Positions 1 through 8,314 of a stretch of 64,000 nt of DNA are shown one piece after another. The DNA comes from Peribacillus sp. Bi96. Its GTDB lineage: Bacteria; Bacillota; Bacilli; Bacillales; DSM-1321. Below the pieces are notes generated by a model, which did no database searches, had not been told where the DNA came from, and worked only from the letters and a program-made list of their open reading frames with translations. The stretch is from assembly GCF_918698115.1 (NCBI RefSeq), contig NZ_CAKKLV010000002.1:186001-250000 (forward strand), in the 5' to 3' direction. Made by a program: the position numbers and the translations under genes. The stretch's first letter is position 1. Each line of letters begins with the position of its first letter.

Positions 1-1
1 T

Positions 2-136
2 GATAATCCTTTCTTGAAATATGGATTTGAAGCTTTAGTAGTGATCGGGATACTAGTGGCCGGAACTACGAGACAGAAAAAAGTAGAAAAAGAAAAAGCG
101 AACAGAGATAAAATGCAAATCGAACGAAATGGATAA
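2..136 (+). CDS. 3' end of an unidentified membrane-anchored protein
   Basis: The open frame enters from the left edge and ends at TAA 134-136, giving the last 44 residues of a protein. What can be seen is a hydrophobic stretch (ALVVIGILVAG) followed by a strongly charged tail rich in Lys, Glu and Arg, as in a small protein with a C-terminal membrane segment and cytosolic tail. The family cannot be recognised from this fragment. An intrinsic terminator follows directly, which supports a real gene end. Confidence 0.45.
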   Translation, partial: DNPFLKYGFEALVVIGILVAGTTRQKKVEKEKANRDKMQIERNG

Positions 137-145
137 TGTGTGGCA

Positions 146-181
146 AAAAGGGACTTTTCGATAATGAAAGGTCTCTTTTTT
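146..181 (+). terminator. intrinsic terminator
   Basis: The arm AAAGGGACTTTT pairs, with G-U wobbles, with AAAGGTCTCTTT and runs into a T tract. It ends the gene entering from the left edge. Confidence 0.75.
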
Positions 182-537
182 TAATATAACTGCAAAAGGA
201 GAAGCTGCTAAACCGGTACAACTAATCCAATGATATAAACGGTGGTTGTTAAGACGATACTAAATTAATATTTCCTTTATTAACCATGAAAGGGTAAGAT
301 ACTTGTATCCTTCGCAGTTTTTTGAGCGAAATGTAATGGAGGATCGACTGATTGAAGGAGAATATAAAGTATAACAGGGGCAGTAAAAACTCAATCTTCA
401 TTTGAATATTTTTTTTTGAGCGCCATGCATACAAAACGACGAACACAATGTAACTCCAACCCCTTCGTTTTTAACCTTATTTTGAATAATGGAGAAAAGG
501 ATAATAGTTTTAATAATCATGCTAAGGAGTGAATGCA
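182..537. other. intergenic region, no gene seen
   Basis: This is AT-rich sequence between the terminator and the ycgL-like gene. Two antisense open frames exist, but neither has a plausible ribosome site or a recognisable product. The ribosome binding site AAGGAG of the next gene lies at 524-529. Confidence 0.5.
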
Positions 538-1308
538 ATGAAAGAAAAAATAGTAGAAGAGTTAATGAGTATTGAAGAAACCTATGATGTAAAAGTATTG
601 TACGCTTGTGAATCCGGAAGTCGTGCATGGGAATTTCCATCAAAAGATAGCGATTACGATGTTAGGTTTATCTATATACATAAAAAAGATTGGTATTTGT
701 CAATTGATAAAAAAAGAGATGTAATCGAACTGCCGATTAATGATTTATTGGATATTAACGGATGGGAACTAACTAAAGCTTTACGTTTATATAGAAAATC
801 CAACCCGCCACTACTCGAATGGTTAAACTCAGGGATTGTATATTATACCTCTTATTCTGTAATTGACAAGATGAAGGAAATGAGCAGCCAGGTTTATTTA
901 CCTACCGCAGCTTTATATCACTACTTGAATATGGCCAAGGGGAATCATAGAGACTATTTGCAGAATGAACAGGTAAAAATCAAAAAGTATTTTTATGTTT
1001 TACGCCCAATACTAGCTTGCAAATGGATCGAAAAATATAACACGATCCCTCCATTAGAATTTCCGTTATTATTGGAAGAAATCATTCCGGACGGTCAATT
1101 AAAAACTGAAATCAGAAAATTATTAGCGAGAAAAATAAGTGGTGAAGAGTTAGACCTTGAACCTAGAATTGATGTTATTAATGAATTTTTGGAAAATGAA
1201 ATAGAACATTTGACCAACTATGTTAAAACAATAGATATTAAAGTAGAAGATCCGACAGAGGCATTAGACCAACTATTTAAAGCAGCATTAGCGGAAGTTT
1301 GGAAATAA
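538..1308 (+). CDS. ycgL: YcgL-type nucleotidyltransferase-fold protein
   Basis: The 256-residue protein has the nucleotidyltransferase signature GSRAW (27-31) followed by DSDYDV (37-42), whose two aspartates (39, 41) would bind metal. The rest is a helical C-terminal domain. This matches the B. subtilis YcgL family (COG3541), predicted nucleotidyltransferases whose substrate is not established. A GTG at 529 is also in frame, but it overlaps the ribosome site AAGGAG (524-529). ATG 538, with 8-base spacing, is therefore the better start. The gene stands alone and is followed by a terminator at 1381. Family assignment is firm; the biochemical role is unknown. Confidence 0.85.
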   Translation: MKEKIVEELMSIEETYDVKVLYACESGSRAWEFPSKDSDYDVRFIYIHKKDWYLSIDKKRDVIELPINDLLDINGWELTKALRLYRKSNPPLLEWLNSGIVYYTSYSVIDKMKEMSSQVYLPTAALYHYLNMAKGNHRDYLQNEQVKIKKYFYVLRPILACKWIEKYNTIPPLEFPLLLEEIIPDGQLKTEIRKLLARKISGEELDLEPRIDVINEFLENEIEHLTNYVKTIDIKVEDPTEALDQLFKAALAEVWK

Positions 1309-2364
1309 CCCCGATCATCTTCAATTTAGAAGTTGCTAATTTGACTTTGTAAGTAGGTAATTTTAATGAAACTCTCTCTAAACCAATTGCCTCCATGCAA
1401 TTGGTTCTTTGTTTATATCCAAACTTACTTACCTACATTGGCTGGAGCTGGATTTTTTTTATATAGATTAAGGATACTTGGCCAAATTAATCAATTAAGA
1501 TGAGAAAGACAGCCTTACCTCGGAGGCACAAAATTTAAAAATGGAATTACAAGTAAACTTAAATAGATGGATAAGCTATAAAGGTTGCAATGGGTGTATT
1601 GCTAAAGTAGAAGCTGATAAGTTAGATGTTAAATGGGAAAAGAATTTGCAGAAGTTAAAGTCATGGGAAAGTGTTAACGAAAGTTTTTAACTACACACTT
1701 TTATAAAAAAAGTAATCTTAAATCAGTAGAATAATAAAGGGTAATCTTTGCCTTCAGTTAGTATTTTTTTAGTTAAAATCTGAATTTTCTGTTATAATTA
1801 CATTATATAAATGAACCCTTTAGTCATTGAAATTGTAAACTTCCATAATGTTTTCATGAAGGATGACGGAACAATAAAAAGACACATGGATATTCCTCGG
1901 AGGGCTCATTAATATATTTCAATATTAGTATAAAATTGGTGTACTAAAAGCGGTACCATTCAAATGGACTTCAGTCTAGCTTCATGGTTTTTGTGGTATA
2001 TATGGCCAGAAGACTTCTTGATTTTCAAAACGCGCACGGGCGAATGTTCGTTACTATTTGTCCTGTTTCTTCTATTATAAGGATTATTAAGGTATTTTAG
2101 GCATGGCGTACTCCCTTTTTTTACAATATTTGATTCCGGCCAAATTTGGTCGGTTTCTTTGTTATCGTAAGCACTATTTCCATACATGTGTAGTACTTTG
2201 CCTCCGTATCAGCTGCTTTTAATGTGTTCATTATGATTCACCAAGGGAAAACATGGCAATTTTGACAGATTTTCAAAAAACAATAATTTATGAAGTGCAA
2301 GAAAACAAAATCTCATATAGAATGATGTTATTGATATAGTATCTAAAATTCCGCAAGGGGATGT
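1309..2364. other. long intergenic region with only doubtful small ORFs
   Basis: Apart from the terminator at 1381-1413, no convincing gene is present. Two small plus-strand ORFs exist. One at 1541-1690 has 49 codons with a CxxC-like GCNGC, and its GGAGG lies about 15 bases upstream, which is too far. One at 1811-1912 has 33 codons and no ribosome site. An antisense frame at 1960-2187 gives an unrecognisable, low-hydrophobicity peptide. The stretch may hold decayed genes, but I could not identify an ancestor. Confidence 0.4.
1381..1413 (+). terminator. intrinsic terminator after ycgL-like gene
   Basis: A perfect 10-bp stem (AACCAATTGC / GCAATTGGTT) encloses the loop CTCCAT and is followed by the T-rich CTTTGTTT. 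Confidence 0.8.
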
Positions 2365-3507
2365 GTGGTCACGAGTATGGAGTTGTCATCTGAAAATATG
2401 AAGTATAAAAAAGTATTGATTCATTATATGGAAGAAAATCAATCCTTATTTTTAAATGAATGGAACGAGACCATTAAAATCAATGAAATAGACCCCTACA
2501 AAGACAAGATTAAAGAAAATGGATATGGCATGTACTCCATGGTCATCCAAACGTTTAAGGAGGCATTGTCTGATGAAGTGCTGATAAAATTGGCTCATCA
2601 GGTAGCCAAAGAACGTCTTGAAGCGAATATTAACATCGGGGATTTTCTATATAATATTAATTTAGGAAGAAATATCATAATCAGAAATGTTTTTGGTGCC
2701 AATATTCCCATTGAGTATATGAGGAAATTCATTGATGCCATCAACTTGCACTTTGATACTTTCAGCTATCATGCTGTAACAAAATATACGAATCTTACAA
2801 ATGAAGTGATTGAGGAAAAGAAGTCTTACATAAGTGAAAATCATAAAGATAAATTAGCGGTACTGGGACAAATATCATCAAGCTTTGTACATGAGTTCCG
2901 CAATCCGCTTACAGCTATCATGGGTTTCAATAAATTACTGAAAAGGGAGAACCCAAGCTTAAAATATTTGGATATTATTGATTATGAATTAAATCAGTTG
3001 AATTTCAGGATAACCCAATTCCTCCATACCTCTAAATCTAATTTTAATGAGGAACAAAGAGAGGAAGTTTCCGTGTTAAAGTTAATTGAAGAAATTCAAG
3101 AACTGACTTATGCAAATATTGTGGATGCCAGCGTTAATGTAGAAATAGAGATTTATCCAAACTTAGTCATGACAGCAAGTAAGGACGGGTTAAAACAAGT
3201 ATTCTTAAATCTCTTTATAAATTCCATTGATGCATTAAAGGATAAAGAACACCCGAGAATATTGAGGATCCAGTCTTTAATAGAGGGGAACGAACGAATA
3301 ATTCGTATTTCAAATAATGGACCTGCCATTGCCAGTGAAATGATCGAATCAATTTTTGAGCCCTTTGTCACGACAAAAGAGTTAGGAACTGGGATTGGCC
3401 TATACGTATGTAAAAAAATCATTGAAAGTAATGATGGGTATATGAATTGTGAATCCAATGAAAATTTCACTACATTCAGCATACATTTCCCAATCGATCG
3501 GTACTAA
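2365..3507 (+). CDS. soluble sensor histidine kinase
   Basis: The 380-residue protein has no membrane segments. The first ~155 residues form a helical input domain resembling the HisK_N / RsbR-N-like domains of sporulation-type kinases. Then come the phosphoacceptor box (FVHEFRNPLTAI, His 176), the N box (NLFINSIDA, Asn 286), and nucleotide-binding glycine boxes at NNGPA (317-321) and GTGIGL (341-346). It should autophosphorylate in the cytosol and pass phosphate to a response regulator. No regulator gene is adjacent, so it is an orphan kinase, as the B. subtilis Spo0F kinases are. A link to the sporulation phosphorelay is inference. GTG 2365 lies only 4 bases after AAGGGG; ATG 2398 is an alternative start. 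Confidence 0.85.
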   Translation: MVTSMELSSENMKYKKVLIHYMEENQSLFLNEWNETIKINEIDPYKDKIKENGYGMYSMVIQTFKEALSDEVLIKLAHQVAKERLEANINIGDFLYNINLGRNIIIRNVFGANIPIEYMRKFIDAINLHFDTFSYHAVTKYTNLTNEVIEEKKSYISENHKDKLAVLGQISSSFVHEFRNPLTAIMGFNKLLKRENPSLKYLDIIDYELNQLNFRITQFLHTSKSNFNEEQREEVSVLKLIEEIQELTYANIVDASVNVEIEIYPNLVMTASKDGLKQVFLNLFINSIDALKDKEHPRILRIQSLIEGNERIIRISNNGPAIASEMIESIFEPFVTTKELGTGIGLYVCKKIIESNDGYMNCESNENFTTFSIHFPIDRY

Positions 3508-3662
3508 ATTTTTATAAGACGCTTACTTAACGAAGCTTTACATTGTTTTATACATATTCGTATTATTTTTTTAGCCTGTAACTAGATCTATAGCGGAGGA
3601 ACCTTTCGGGGGTTGCCAGATCATTAACATAAAAACAGAATCAGAAAAAACTAAACCATTTG

Positions 3663-3707
3663 GAAGATGTCAATATTCATAATTTGAATTTAGGCATCTT
3701 CTTTTTA
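3663..3707 (+). terminator. possible terminator of the kinase gene
   Basis: GAAGATG pairs with CATCTTC across a long AT-rich loop that can itself fold, followed by TTTTTATC. The short stem and long loop keep confidence low. Confidence 0.4.
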
Positions 3708-3864
3708 TCTCCTTAGTCTATTTTTATTTTCCACCACATCAAGATTAATGAGAAGCTTTCCTTTCCTGGAACTTTTCACGCATTTCCTTACCTCATAAAA
3801 TTTAACTTGAGCTAAGTCAGTAGTGAAATGCGTCGAATTTTAAAAAAAATCAATTAATTTGTAG

Positions 3865-3890
3865 TTTTTGATTCAAATTTGAATCAAAAA
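3865..3890. repeat. 26-bp perfect palindrome
   Basis: TTTTTGATTCAAA is followed immediately by its exact reverse complement, with no loop, inside a gene-free region. It could be a dimeric regulator site or a cruciform-forming sequence. It is a poor terminator because there is no loop. Confidence 0.6.
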
Positions 3891-4213
3891 ATGGAAATAA
3901 TTAATATGTGAATCATAAAACGGAATAATAATTCAATAATGGATCGTATTTAATGAATACACGCGTTAAACCCTTATAAACTACCTATCCTTTTTTTGGC
4001 ATGGATATTGCTTTTACTATAAATATATAAATAAAACTTTTGAGAGAGAGGGTGCCTTAATAAATTTAAAGGGTAGGTTAGGAAAGCATTAATATAGGAT
4101 GATGTAAATAATGATAAACAAAAGGACACCATTTTGTAATAAATGGCATGAGGAATCACTGTAATCCCAGGGGTTTCGTTTATGGGCTTTGACAGCTATT
4201 GAGGAATTTTTAC

Positions 4214-4241
4214 TTGAAAGCGATTACTAGTAAATTATAAT
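4214..4241 (+). promoter_or_regulatory. sigma-A-like promoter overlapped by a cre-like (CcpA) site
   Basis: TTGAAA (4214-4219) and TATAAT (4236-4241) are separated by 16 bases. The 16 bases from 4214, TTGAAAGCGATTACTA, match the cre consensus WTGNNARCGNWWWCAW at 15 of 16 positions and cover the -35 box, a repressing position. The site would give the permease gene a leader of about 200 nt and carbon catabolite control. CcpA binding is inferred from the consensus only. Confidence 0.5.
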
Positions 4242-4381
4242 GCTTTTCTTTTTTAACGAATGTACATATAACACTTTAATTATCGATTGTGAAATTTATC
4301 TTGTTAATAGTATTGGAGAAACAGGTAGATAGGACTGCATGAATTCTTTTTGAATGAAAGATTTCTACTAGGGTACCCATG

Positions 4382-4411
4382 AGCAAAAAAAGGAAATTTA
4401 GTTTTTTTGCT
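4382..4411 (+). promoter_or_regulatory. leader hairpin before the permease gene
   Basis: AGCAAAAAAA and TTTTTTTGCT form a perfect 10-bp stem with a 10-base loop, about 26 bases before the ribosome site of the permease. It could act as an attenuator or stability hairpin. The second arm holds a T run but no further T tract follows. Confidence 0.4.
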
Positions 4412-4453
4412 TTCAAAACGGCATATTGACAGTTTTAAAGGATGGTGACAATA

Positions 4454-5851
4454 GTGGCTTTTCAAACAAATGAACTGAAACATGGTCTCAAGACAAGACA
4501 TGTAACAATGATTTCAATTGGTGGTGTTATTGGGGCAGGCCTATTTATAGGGAGTGGAACAATAATTGGTTCCGCAGGGCCTGGTGCTATTTTATCGTAT
4601 ATAATCGCGGGGTTAATGATCGTGCTAATAATGCGGATGCTTGGTGAAATGGCTGTGGTAAATCCCGATAGTGGTTCCTTTTCCACTTACGCCCATCAAG
4701 CATTTGGTCCTTGGGCCGGATATACGATCGGCTGGTTGTACTGGTTCAACTGGGTTATCATTATTGCTATTGAAACAACTTTATTGGGTAGTATGGTTCA
4801 TGATTGGTTTCCTGCCATACCAATGTGGGTCGCTAGTTTATCTTTCCCTATTTTAATGACAATAACGAATATTTATTCCGTCAAAGCTTATGGGGAATTT
4901 GAATACTGGTTAGCTTTTATTAAAGTGTCTGCCATTGTAATATTTCTAATTCTAGGTACAGCCATGATTTTTGGGTTTGTTCCTGGATTTGATTCACCGG
5001 GCCTTTCCAACATTTCAGGAGATGGAGGTTTTTTTCCAAATGGTTTTCTTCCTGTACTCCTTAGTGTAATATTTATTACTTTCTCTTTATCGGGAAGTGA
5101 AGTAGCTGCCATTGCAGCAGGTGAGTCTGAAAACCCTGAAAAAAATATTATAAGAGCGATAAACGCTGTGGTATGGCGTCTCCTTCTTTTCTTTGTTGGC
5201 TCAGTGGCCGTGTTAGTTATCGTGATTCCGCAGGGGGCAGAAGATTTACTGAAAACCCCTTATGCCAGCGTATTTGATTTGGCAGGCCTTCCAGCCGCGG
5301 GTCAAGTTATGAATATCGTAATCTTCACATCATTGCTTTCTGTTTTGAATTCAGGTCTATATACAAGCTCACGTATGTTATATTCTTTATCAAAAAAAGG
5401 CGATGCTCCCCAAATTTTATCACGAGTGAATAAGAGGGGTATACCGATTTGGGCGTTGATGGCAAGTGTTTTCTTTGCTTATGTGTGTACGACATTTAAA
5501 TTTGTATCTCCTGATAAATTGTTTGCTTTTCTCGCAAATAGTTCGGGAGGAGTCACAATGATCATGTATATTTTTATCGCCTTTTCTCATCTGTACTTAA
5601 GGAAAAAGAATGAAAAAGAGAATCCGGGAACACTCAAAGTGAAAATGTGGCTATTCCCATACTTAACCTACGCAACTATTGCAATGTTGTTTATTATCTT
5701 TGTTGCTCAAGCTTTTATTGATTCCATGCGATTACAATTTTTACTAACAAGCCTTCTTACGATTCTAGTTATAGGTTCATACTTTCTGTTTTATCATAAG
5801 AAACAGGTTATTATTCCTGAACGAGATGAACAACTAAAAAAAATTCAATAA
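4454..5851 (+). CDS. APC-superfamily amino acid permease (GabP-like)
   Basis: This is a membrane protein of about 465 residues with some 12 hydrophobic segments. It has the amino acid permease signature SIGGVIGAGLFIGSG near the N terminus and the conserved GESENPEKNI before the sixth/seventh segment, as in the AAT family that includes GABA permease GabP and aromatic or histidine permeases. It should import an amino acid by proton symport. The substrate cannot be read from the sequence; GABA is possible. The ribosome site AAAGGATGGTG (4437-4447) sits 6 bases before GTG 4454, whereas ATG 4442 lies inside that site, so GTG is chosen. The upstream cre-like promoter suggests carbon control. The terminator is provided by a dispersed repeat copy. 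Confidence 0.85.
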   Translation: MAFQTNELKHGLKTRHVTMISIGGVIGAGLFIGSGTIIGSAGPGAILSYIIAGLMIVLIMRMLGEMAVVNPDSGSFSTYAHQAFGPWAGYTIGWLYWFNWVIIIAIETTLLGSMVHDWFPAIPMWVASLSFPILMTITNIYSVKAYGEFEYWLAFIKVSAIVIFLILGTAMIFGFVPGFDSPGLSNISGDGGFFPNGFLPVLLSVIFITFSLSGSEVAAIAAGESENPEKNIIRAINAVVWRLLLFFVGSVAVLVIVIPQGAEDLLKTPYASVFDLAGLPAAGQVMNIVIFTSLLSVLNSGLYTSSRMLYSLSKKGDAPQILSRVNKRGIPIWALMASVFFAYVCTTFKFVSPDKLFAFLANSSGGVTMIMYIFIAFSHLYLRKKNEKENPGTLKVKMWLFPYLTYATIAMLFIIFVAQAFIDSMRLQFLLTSLLTILVIGSYFLFYHKKQVIIPERDEQLKKIQ

Positions 5852-5895
5852 TTAAATATTGATAAAGAAGTCAGATGTAAAGAAGTACAGTGCAA

Positions 5896-5941
5896 CTGTA
5901 GACAAACTCGATAATAATTGAGTTTGTCTACAGTCTTTTTT
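5896..5941 (+). terminator. terminator formed by the end of dispersed repeat copy A
   Basis: CTGTAGACAAACTC (5896-5909) pairs perfectly over 14 bp with GAGTTTGTCTACAG (5920-5933), then TCTTTTTTT. It is well placed to end the permease transcript. Confidence 0.85.
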
Positions 5942-6097
5942 TGAGTGCTTGTAAAATTTGAACGTTGATTTCCACCCCAGGCGCTCGCTATCCGCGGGTG
6001 GTCCGCCCTCGGCGCTCTTTGCGCCTGCGGTGTCTCCCTTGGACGCGTATTCCCGCAGGAGGCTCGCACACCCGTTCCAATCAACTTCGTTTTGAAA
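5896..6097 (-). repeat. dispersed repeat family, copy A (minus orientation)
   Basis: Read on the minus strand, this shows the family landmarks in order: AAGTTGATTGGAACGG, a GC-rich core with CTCCTGCGGGAA, CGTCCAAGGGAGAC, CCGCAGGCGCAAAGAGCG, AGCGAGCGCCTGG, AAATCAAC, and the terminal hairpin around CTCAATTATTATCGAG. The same landmarks occur at 14212-14433, 34227-34365 and 50884-51082. GC-rich repeats with a CTCCTGCGGG core are common in Bacillaceae genomes; their function is not known to me. No protein is encoded. Confidence 0.85.
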
Positions 6098-6125
6098 GAT
6101 GAAACCTCTTTTGTCAGCAAACTGG

Positions 6126-6150
6126 GCTGCTCTTAGTGAGCAGCTTTTTT
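6126..6150 (+). terminator. intrinsic terminator-like hairpin
   Basis: GCTGCTC, loop TTAGT, GAGCAGC, then TTTTTT. It lies between repeat copy A and the next gene, so it may be a second stop for the permease transcript. Confidence 0.65.
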
Positions 6151-6269
6151 GATTTCAACATGTCCGGACATTTTTTTAGAGCGGACGGTTGAATATGATT
6201 CGCATTCATTTGCAACTTTGAATTCCTTTGCTAGAATATAATCTATAGAAAAGATTAGGAGTGGTGATT

Positions 6270-7028
6270 ATGGCTGAAACTCCAGCTGAAGATTTGATTC
6301 ATTATATCGCACCAAAAGGAGAGTATATCCCTTTTTTAGATGATACGGACTATATCGCTAAAGGATTGGAATGGAAATTATTCACTGCCCGTTCGGTAAA
6401 AAGAGAACTATTATATAAAAGCGGCAGTTTACAAGCAAAAGTCAAATTGGCAGGTTATGAACAATATGGCAACGGTCTTGACACTGTAGTCGTTGAATTT
6501 GAAAATGGTAACCTTAGTTGCATTAACCCTTCCTATTTAAAGGAAATGCAAAGCTCCAGTTTCGGAAAAGAATTGTTGAGTGGGCCGGTTTCCGAACTAC
6601 CCGCTGTTCCAAGTGAAACTGAGCGGGTAATAGAAGCTCCAATTACGGAAAACTCCGATCAGCTAAGTGAACAACCAAAAAAAGCAAAAACCAAAACTAA
6701 AAAGACGACAGCAAAGCCTAAGTTGGACTTACCTGAGGAAAAAGTGCATTTCACTGCAACAGTCAAGGAGTTCACTGCGAAAATGAACCATTTCACTGGT
6801 GAAGAAGATGAAGTCATACTCTTGGAGAATGTCAAAGTGACAACGGAACCTGAACTGACAATCGGAGAAGCTTGGTGTGGATATAGCAAGACATTAAAAA
6901 AAGCTGAGCTCGAAGAAGGGGACTCAATCGAATTTGATGGAAAAGTGGTCGACAAAAAATACAATAAAGAAATACGGTATAAAGTAAATAATCCATCTAA
7001 GTTAGTGAAAAAGGAGATGGAAGCTTAA
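6270..7028 (+). CDS. unknown two-domain protein with Lys-rich linker and OB-like C-terminal domain
   Basis: The 252-residue soluble protein is not recognised. An N-terminal domain of about 100 residues is followed by a Ser/Pro/Glu-rich stretch and a linker rich in Lys, Thr and Ala (about 138-155). The C-terminal domain (about 160-245) alternates short hydrophobic strands (FTATVKEFTAKM, VILLENVKV, SIEFDGKVVDKKY, IRYKVNNPSKL), as in small beta-barrel OB folds. A nucleic acid-binding role is inference only. ATG 6270 is preferred over GTG 6261 because TAGGAGTGG at 6256-6264 overlaps the GTG. The gene is flanked by its own terminator and is likely monocistronic. Confidence 0.7.
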   Translation: MAETPAEDLIHYIAPKGEYIPFLDDTDYIAKGLEWKLFTARSVKRELLYKSGSLQAKVKLAGYEQYGNGLDTVVVEFENGNLSCINPSYLKEMQSSSFGKELLSGPVSELPAVPSETERVIEAPITENSDQLSEQPKKAKTKTKKTTAKPKLDLPEEKVHFTATVKEFTAKMNHFTGEEDEVILLENVKVTTEPELTIGEAWCGYSKTLKKAELEEGDSIEFDGKVVDKKYNKEIRYKVNNPSKLVKKEMEA

Positions 7029-7051
7029 ACGAAGAAGATCTTGCATGATAG

Positions 7052-7080
7052 GGAGTAAGCCGCCGCTTACTCCATTTTTT
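7052..7080 (+). terminator. intrinsic terminator
   Basis: GGAGTAAGC, loop CGCC, GCTTACTCC, then ATTTTTT: a perfect 9-bp stem. Confidence 0.85.
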
Positions 7081-7134
7081 GTTGCATTAATCATTTTTTT
7101 ATCGCTCATAGTGAACTTATTAGAATAGATGTGG

Positions 7135-7237
7135 CCAACCCTGGAATATATTCGTTTGTGGGAGATAGAACTTATAACCTTCTTCACTCGTATAGGGTGG
7201 GGTTTCGCTTTTGTGGTTTCATATATTCCAGTGTTGG
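7135..7237 (+). promoter_or_regulatory. structured leader-like element upstream of the CDF transporter
   Basis: TGGAATATAT (7142-7151) pairs perfectly with ATATATTCCA (7221-7230). CCAAC (7135-7139) with GTTGG (7233-7237) extends the stem across a small internal loop. Inside, AACC and CACTC pair with GGGTG and GGTT around the loop GTATA (about 7177-7204). The element ends about 50 bases before the start codon. It matches no riboswitch consensus I know. A sigma-A-like promoter with -35 TTCCAG and -10 TATGAT inside and just after it is the competing reading. Confidence 0.4.
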
Positions 7238-7288
7238 GGATAATACATTATGATAATGGATTTATAAAAGATTAGGGGGGATTTTTAT

Positions 7289-8284
7289 ATGAAAGAATTA
7301 TTTCGGTTATTAAAACAAGGTAATAAATCGGCGTTCATTGCTGCCTGTGTGAATAGTATCATCGCTGTGCTAAAGGGGGTTGCTTATTTCATGACAGGGA
7401 ATGTCGCCATGTTTGCCGAAACTTTACATACATTGGGCGATGCTGCGAATCAGTTTTTCGTCTTCATTGGTTCTGCACTAAGTAAAAAGTCACCAACTGA
7501 TCGATTCCCTGATGGTTTTGGACGATTGGTTAACCTTGTTTTATTAGGGGCAGTATTGGTTGTCGGAATCATGTCTTATGAAACGATTAAAGAAGGGTTC
7601 CATCATATTATGCACCCTGCAGAATCAACTGGGATTGTTATTAACTTGTCTGTCCTTTCGTTATCCGTTGTATTGGAATCATATGTATTATTTAAAGCGA
7701 TGAAAGAAGTGGTCCATGAGACTGGAATCGAAGCTAAAGGAGCAGCAGTCATATTTAAGAGCTTCTCTGGTTTAAAAAGAGCTAAACCAGCGACGAAATT
7801 AGTATTCATGGAAGATATGGTAGCAACCGGCGGTGGATTACTTGCGATAATTGCGATTCTATTAGCAAACTTCACCTCGTTCATACAAGCAGAAGGGGTT
7901 GCTTCTGTCATGATCGGTCTGGGGATGTTTTACGTGGTTGGAAGGGTTTTTCTTGATAATGCAGCGGGTGCACTTGGGGAAGCGGATATAGAAATGCGTC
8001 AAAAAATTGGAACCATGGTCATGGATGATCCGGATGTAAGAGATATCCAGAAACTGGCTGTAATAAAGGAAGGGGAAGACTTTCATGTCGAACTTGAGGT
8101 AGAACTTGATCCCCATATTTCAATCGCCCAGGCTGATGAAATAAAGGATCGTCTGTTTGATGAAATATTCAAGGAAAGAGGTGTAACGGATGTGATTATA
8201 GAATTTGATGAAAATGATGGTGTTGCTAAATGGGAAGGTCAGATAAAAAAAGAATTGAATCAATTGGAAAAAGAAAAGGAATAG
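7289..8284 (+). CDS. cation diffusion facilitator (CDF) metal transporter
   Basis: The 331-residue protein has about five or six membrane segments and a cytosolic C-terminal ferredoxin-like domain (about 235-315) typical of CDF dimers. The membrane metal site is suggested by HTLGD (His 47, Asp 51, HxxxD) in TM2 and ED (175-176) in TM5. It should export a divalent metal, zinc, manganese or similar, in exchange for protons. HxxxD resembles zinc-type rather than DxxxD manganese-type members, but that is a weak guide. The start follows a strong TAGGGGGGA ribosome site. The upstream region can form an extended structure that could be metal-responsive, which is inference. It is monocistronic. Confidence 0.9.
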   Translation: MKELFRLLKQGNKSAFIAACVNSIIAVLKGVAYFMTGNVAMFAETLHTLGDAANQFFVFIGSALSKKSPTDRFPDGFGRLVNLVLLGAVLVVGIMSYETIKEGFHHIMHPAESTGIVINLSVLSLSVVLESYVLFKAMKEVVHETGIEAKGAAVIFKSFSGLKRAKPATKLVFMEDMVATGGGLLAIIAILLANFTSFIQAEGVASVMIGLGMFYVVGRVFLDNAAGALGEADIEMRQKIGTMVMDDPDVRDIQKLAVIKEGEDFHVELEVELDPHISIAQADEIKDRLFDEIFKERGVTDVIIEFDENDGVAKWEGQIKKELNQLEKEKE

Positions 8285-8314
8285 CAAGTATTCAGTTCAT
8301 AATTTTAAATGGTA

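Larger units (their letters stand above)
3508..4453. other. long intergenic region with regulatory-looking elements, no gene
   Basis: No coding region is supported. The stretch carries a weak terminator-like hairpin (3663-3707), a 26-bp perfect palindrome (3865-3890), a sigma-A-like promoter overlapped by a cre-like site (4214-4241) and a leader hairpin (4382-4411). These are listed separately. Confidence 0.55.

Noticed and set aside
1960-2187. Minus-strand 75-codon open frame
   Set aside because: No ribosome site, no recognisable family, unusual composition; the flanking sequence reads equally well in another frame. Possibly decayed DNA, but not supported as a gene.
5845-6120. Minus-strand open frame across repeat copy A
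   Set aside because: It is produced by the GC-rich repeat core; the other repeat copies do not keep this frame open.
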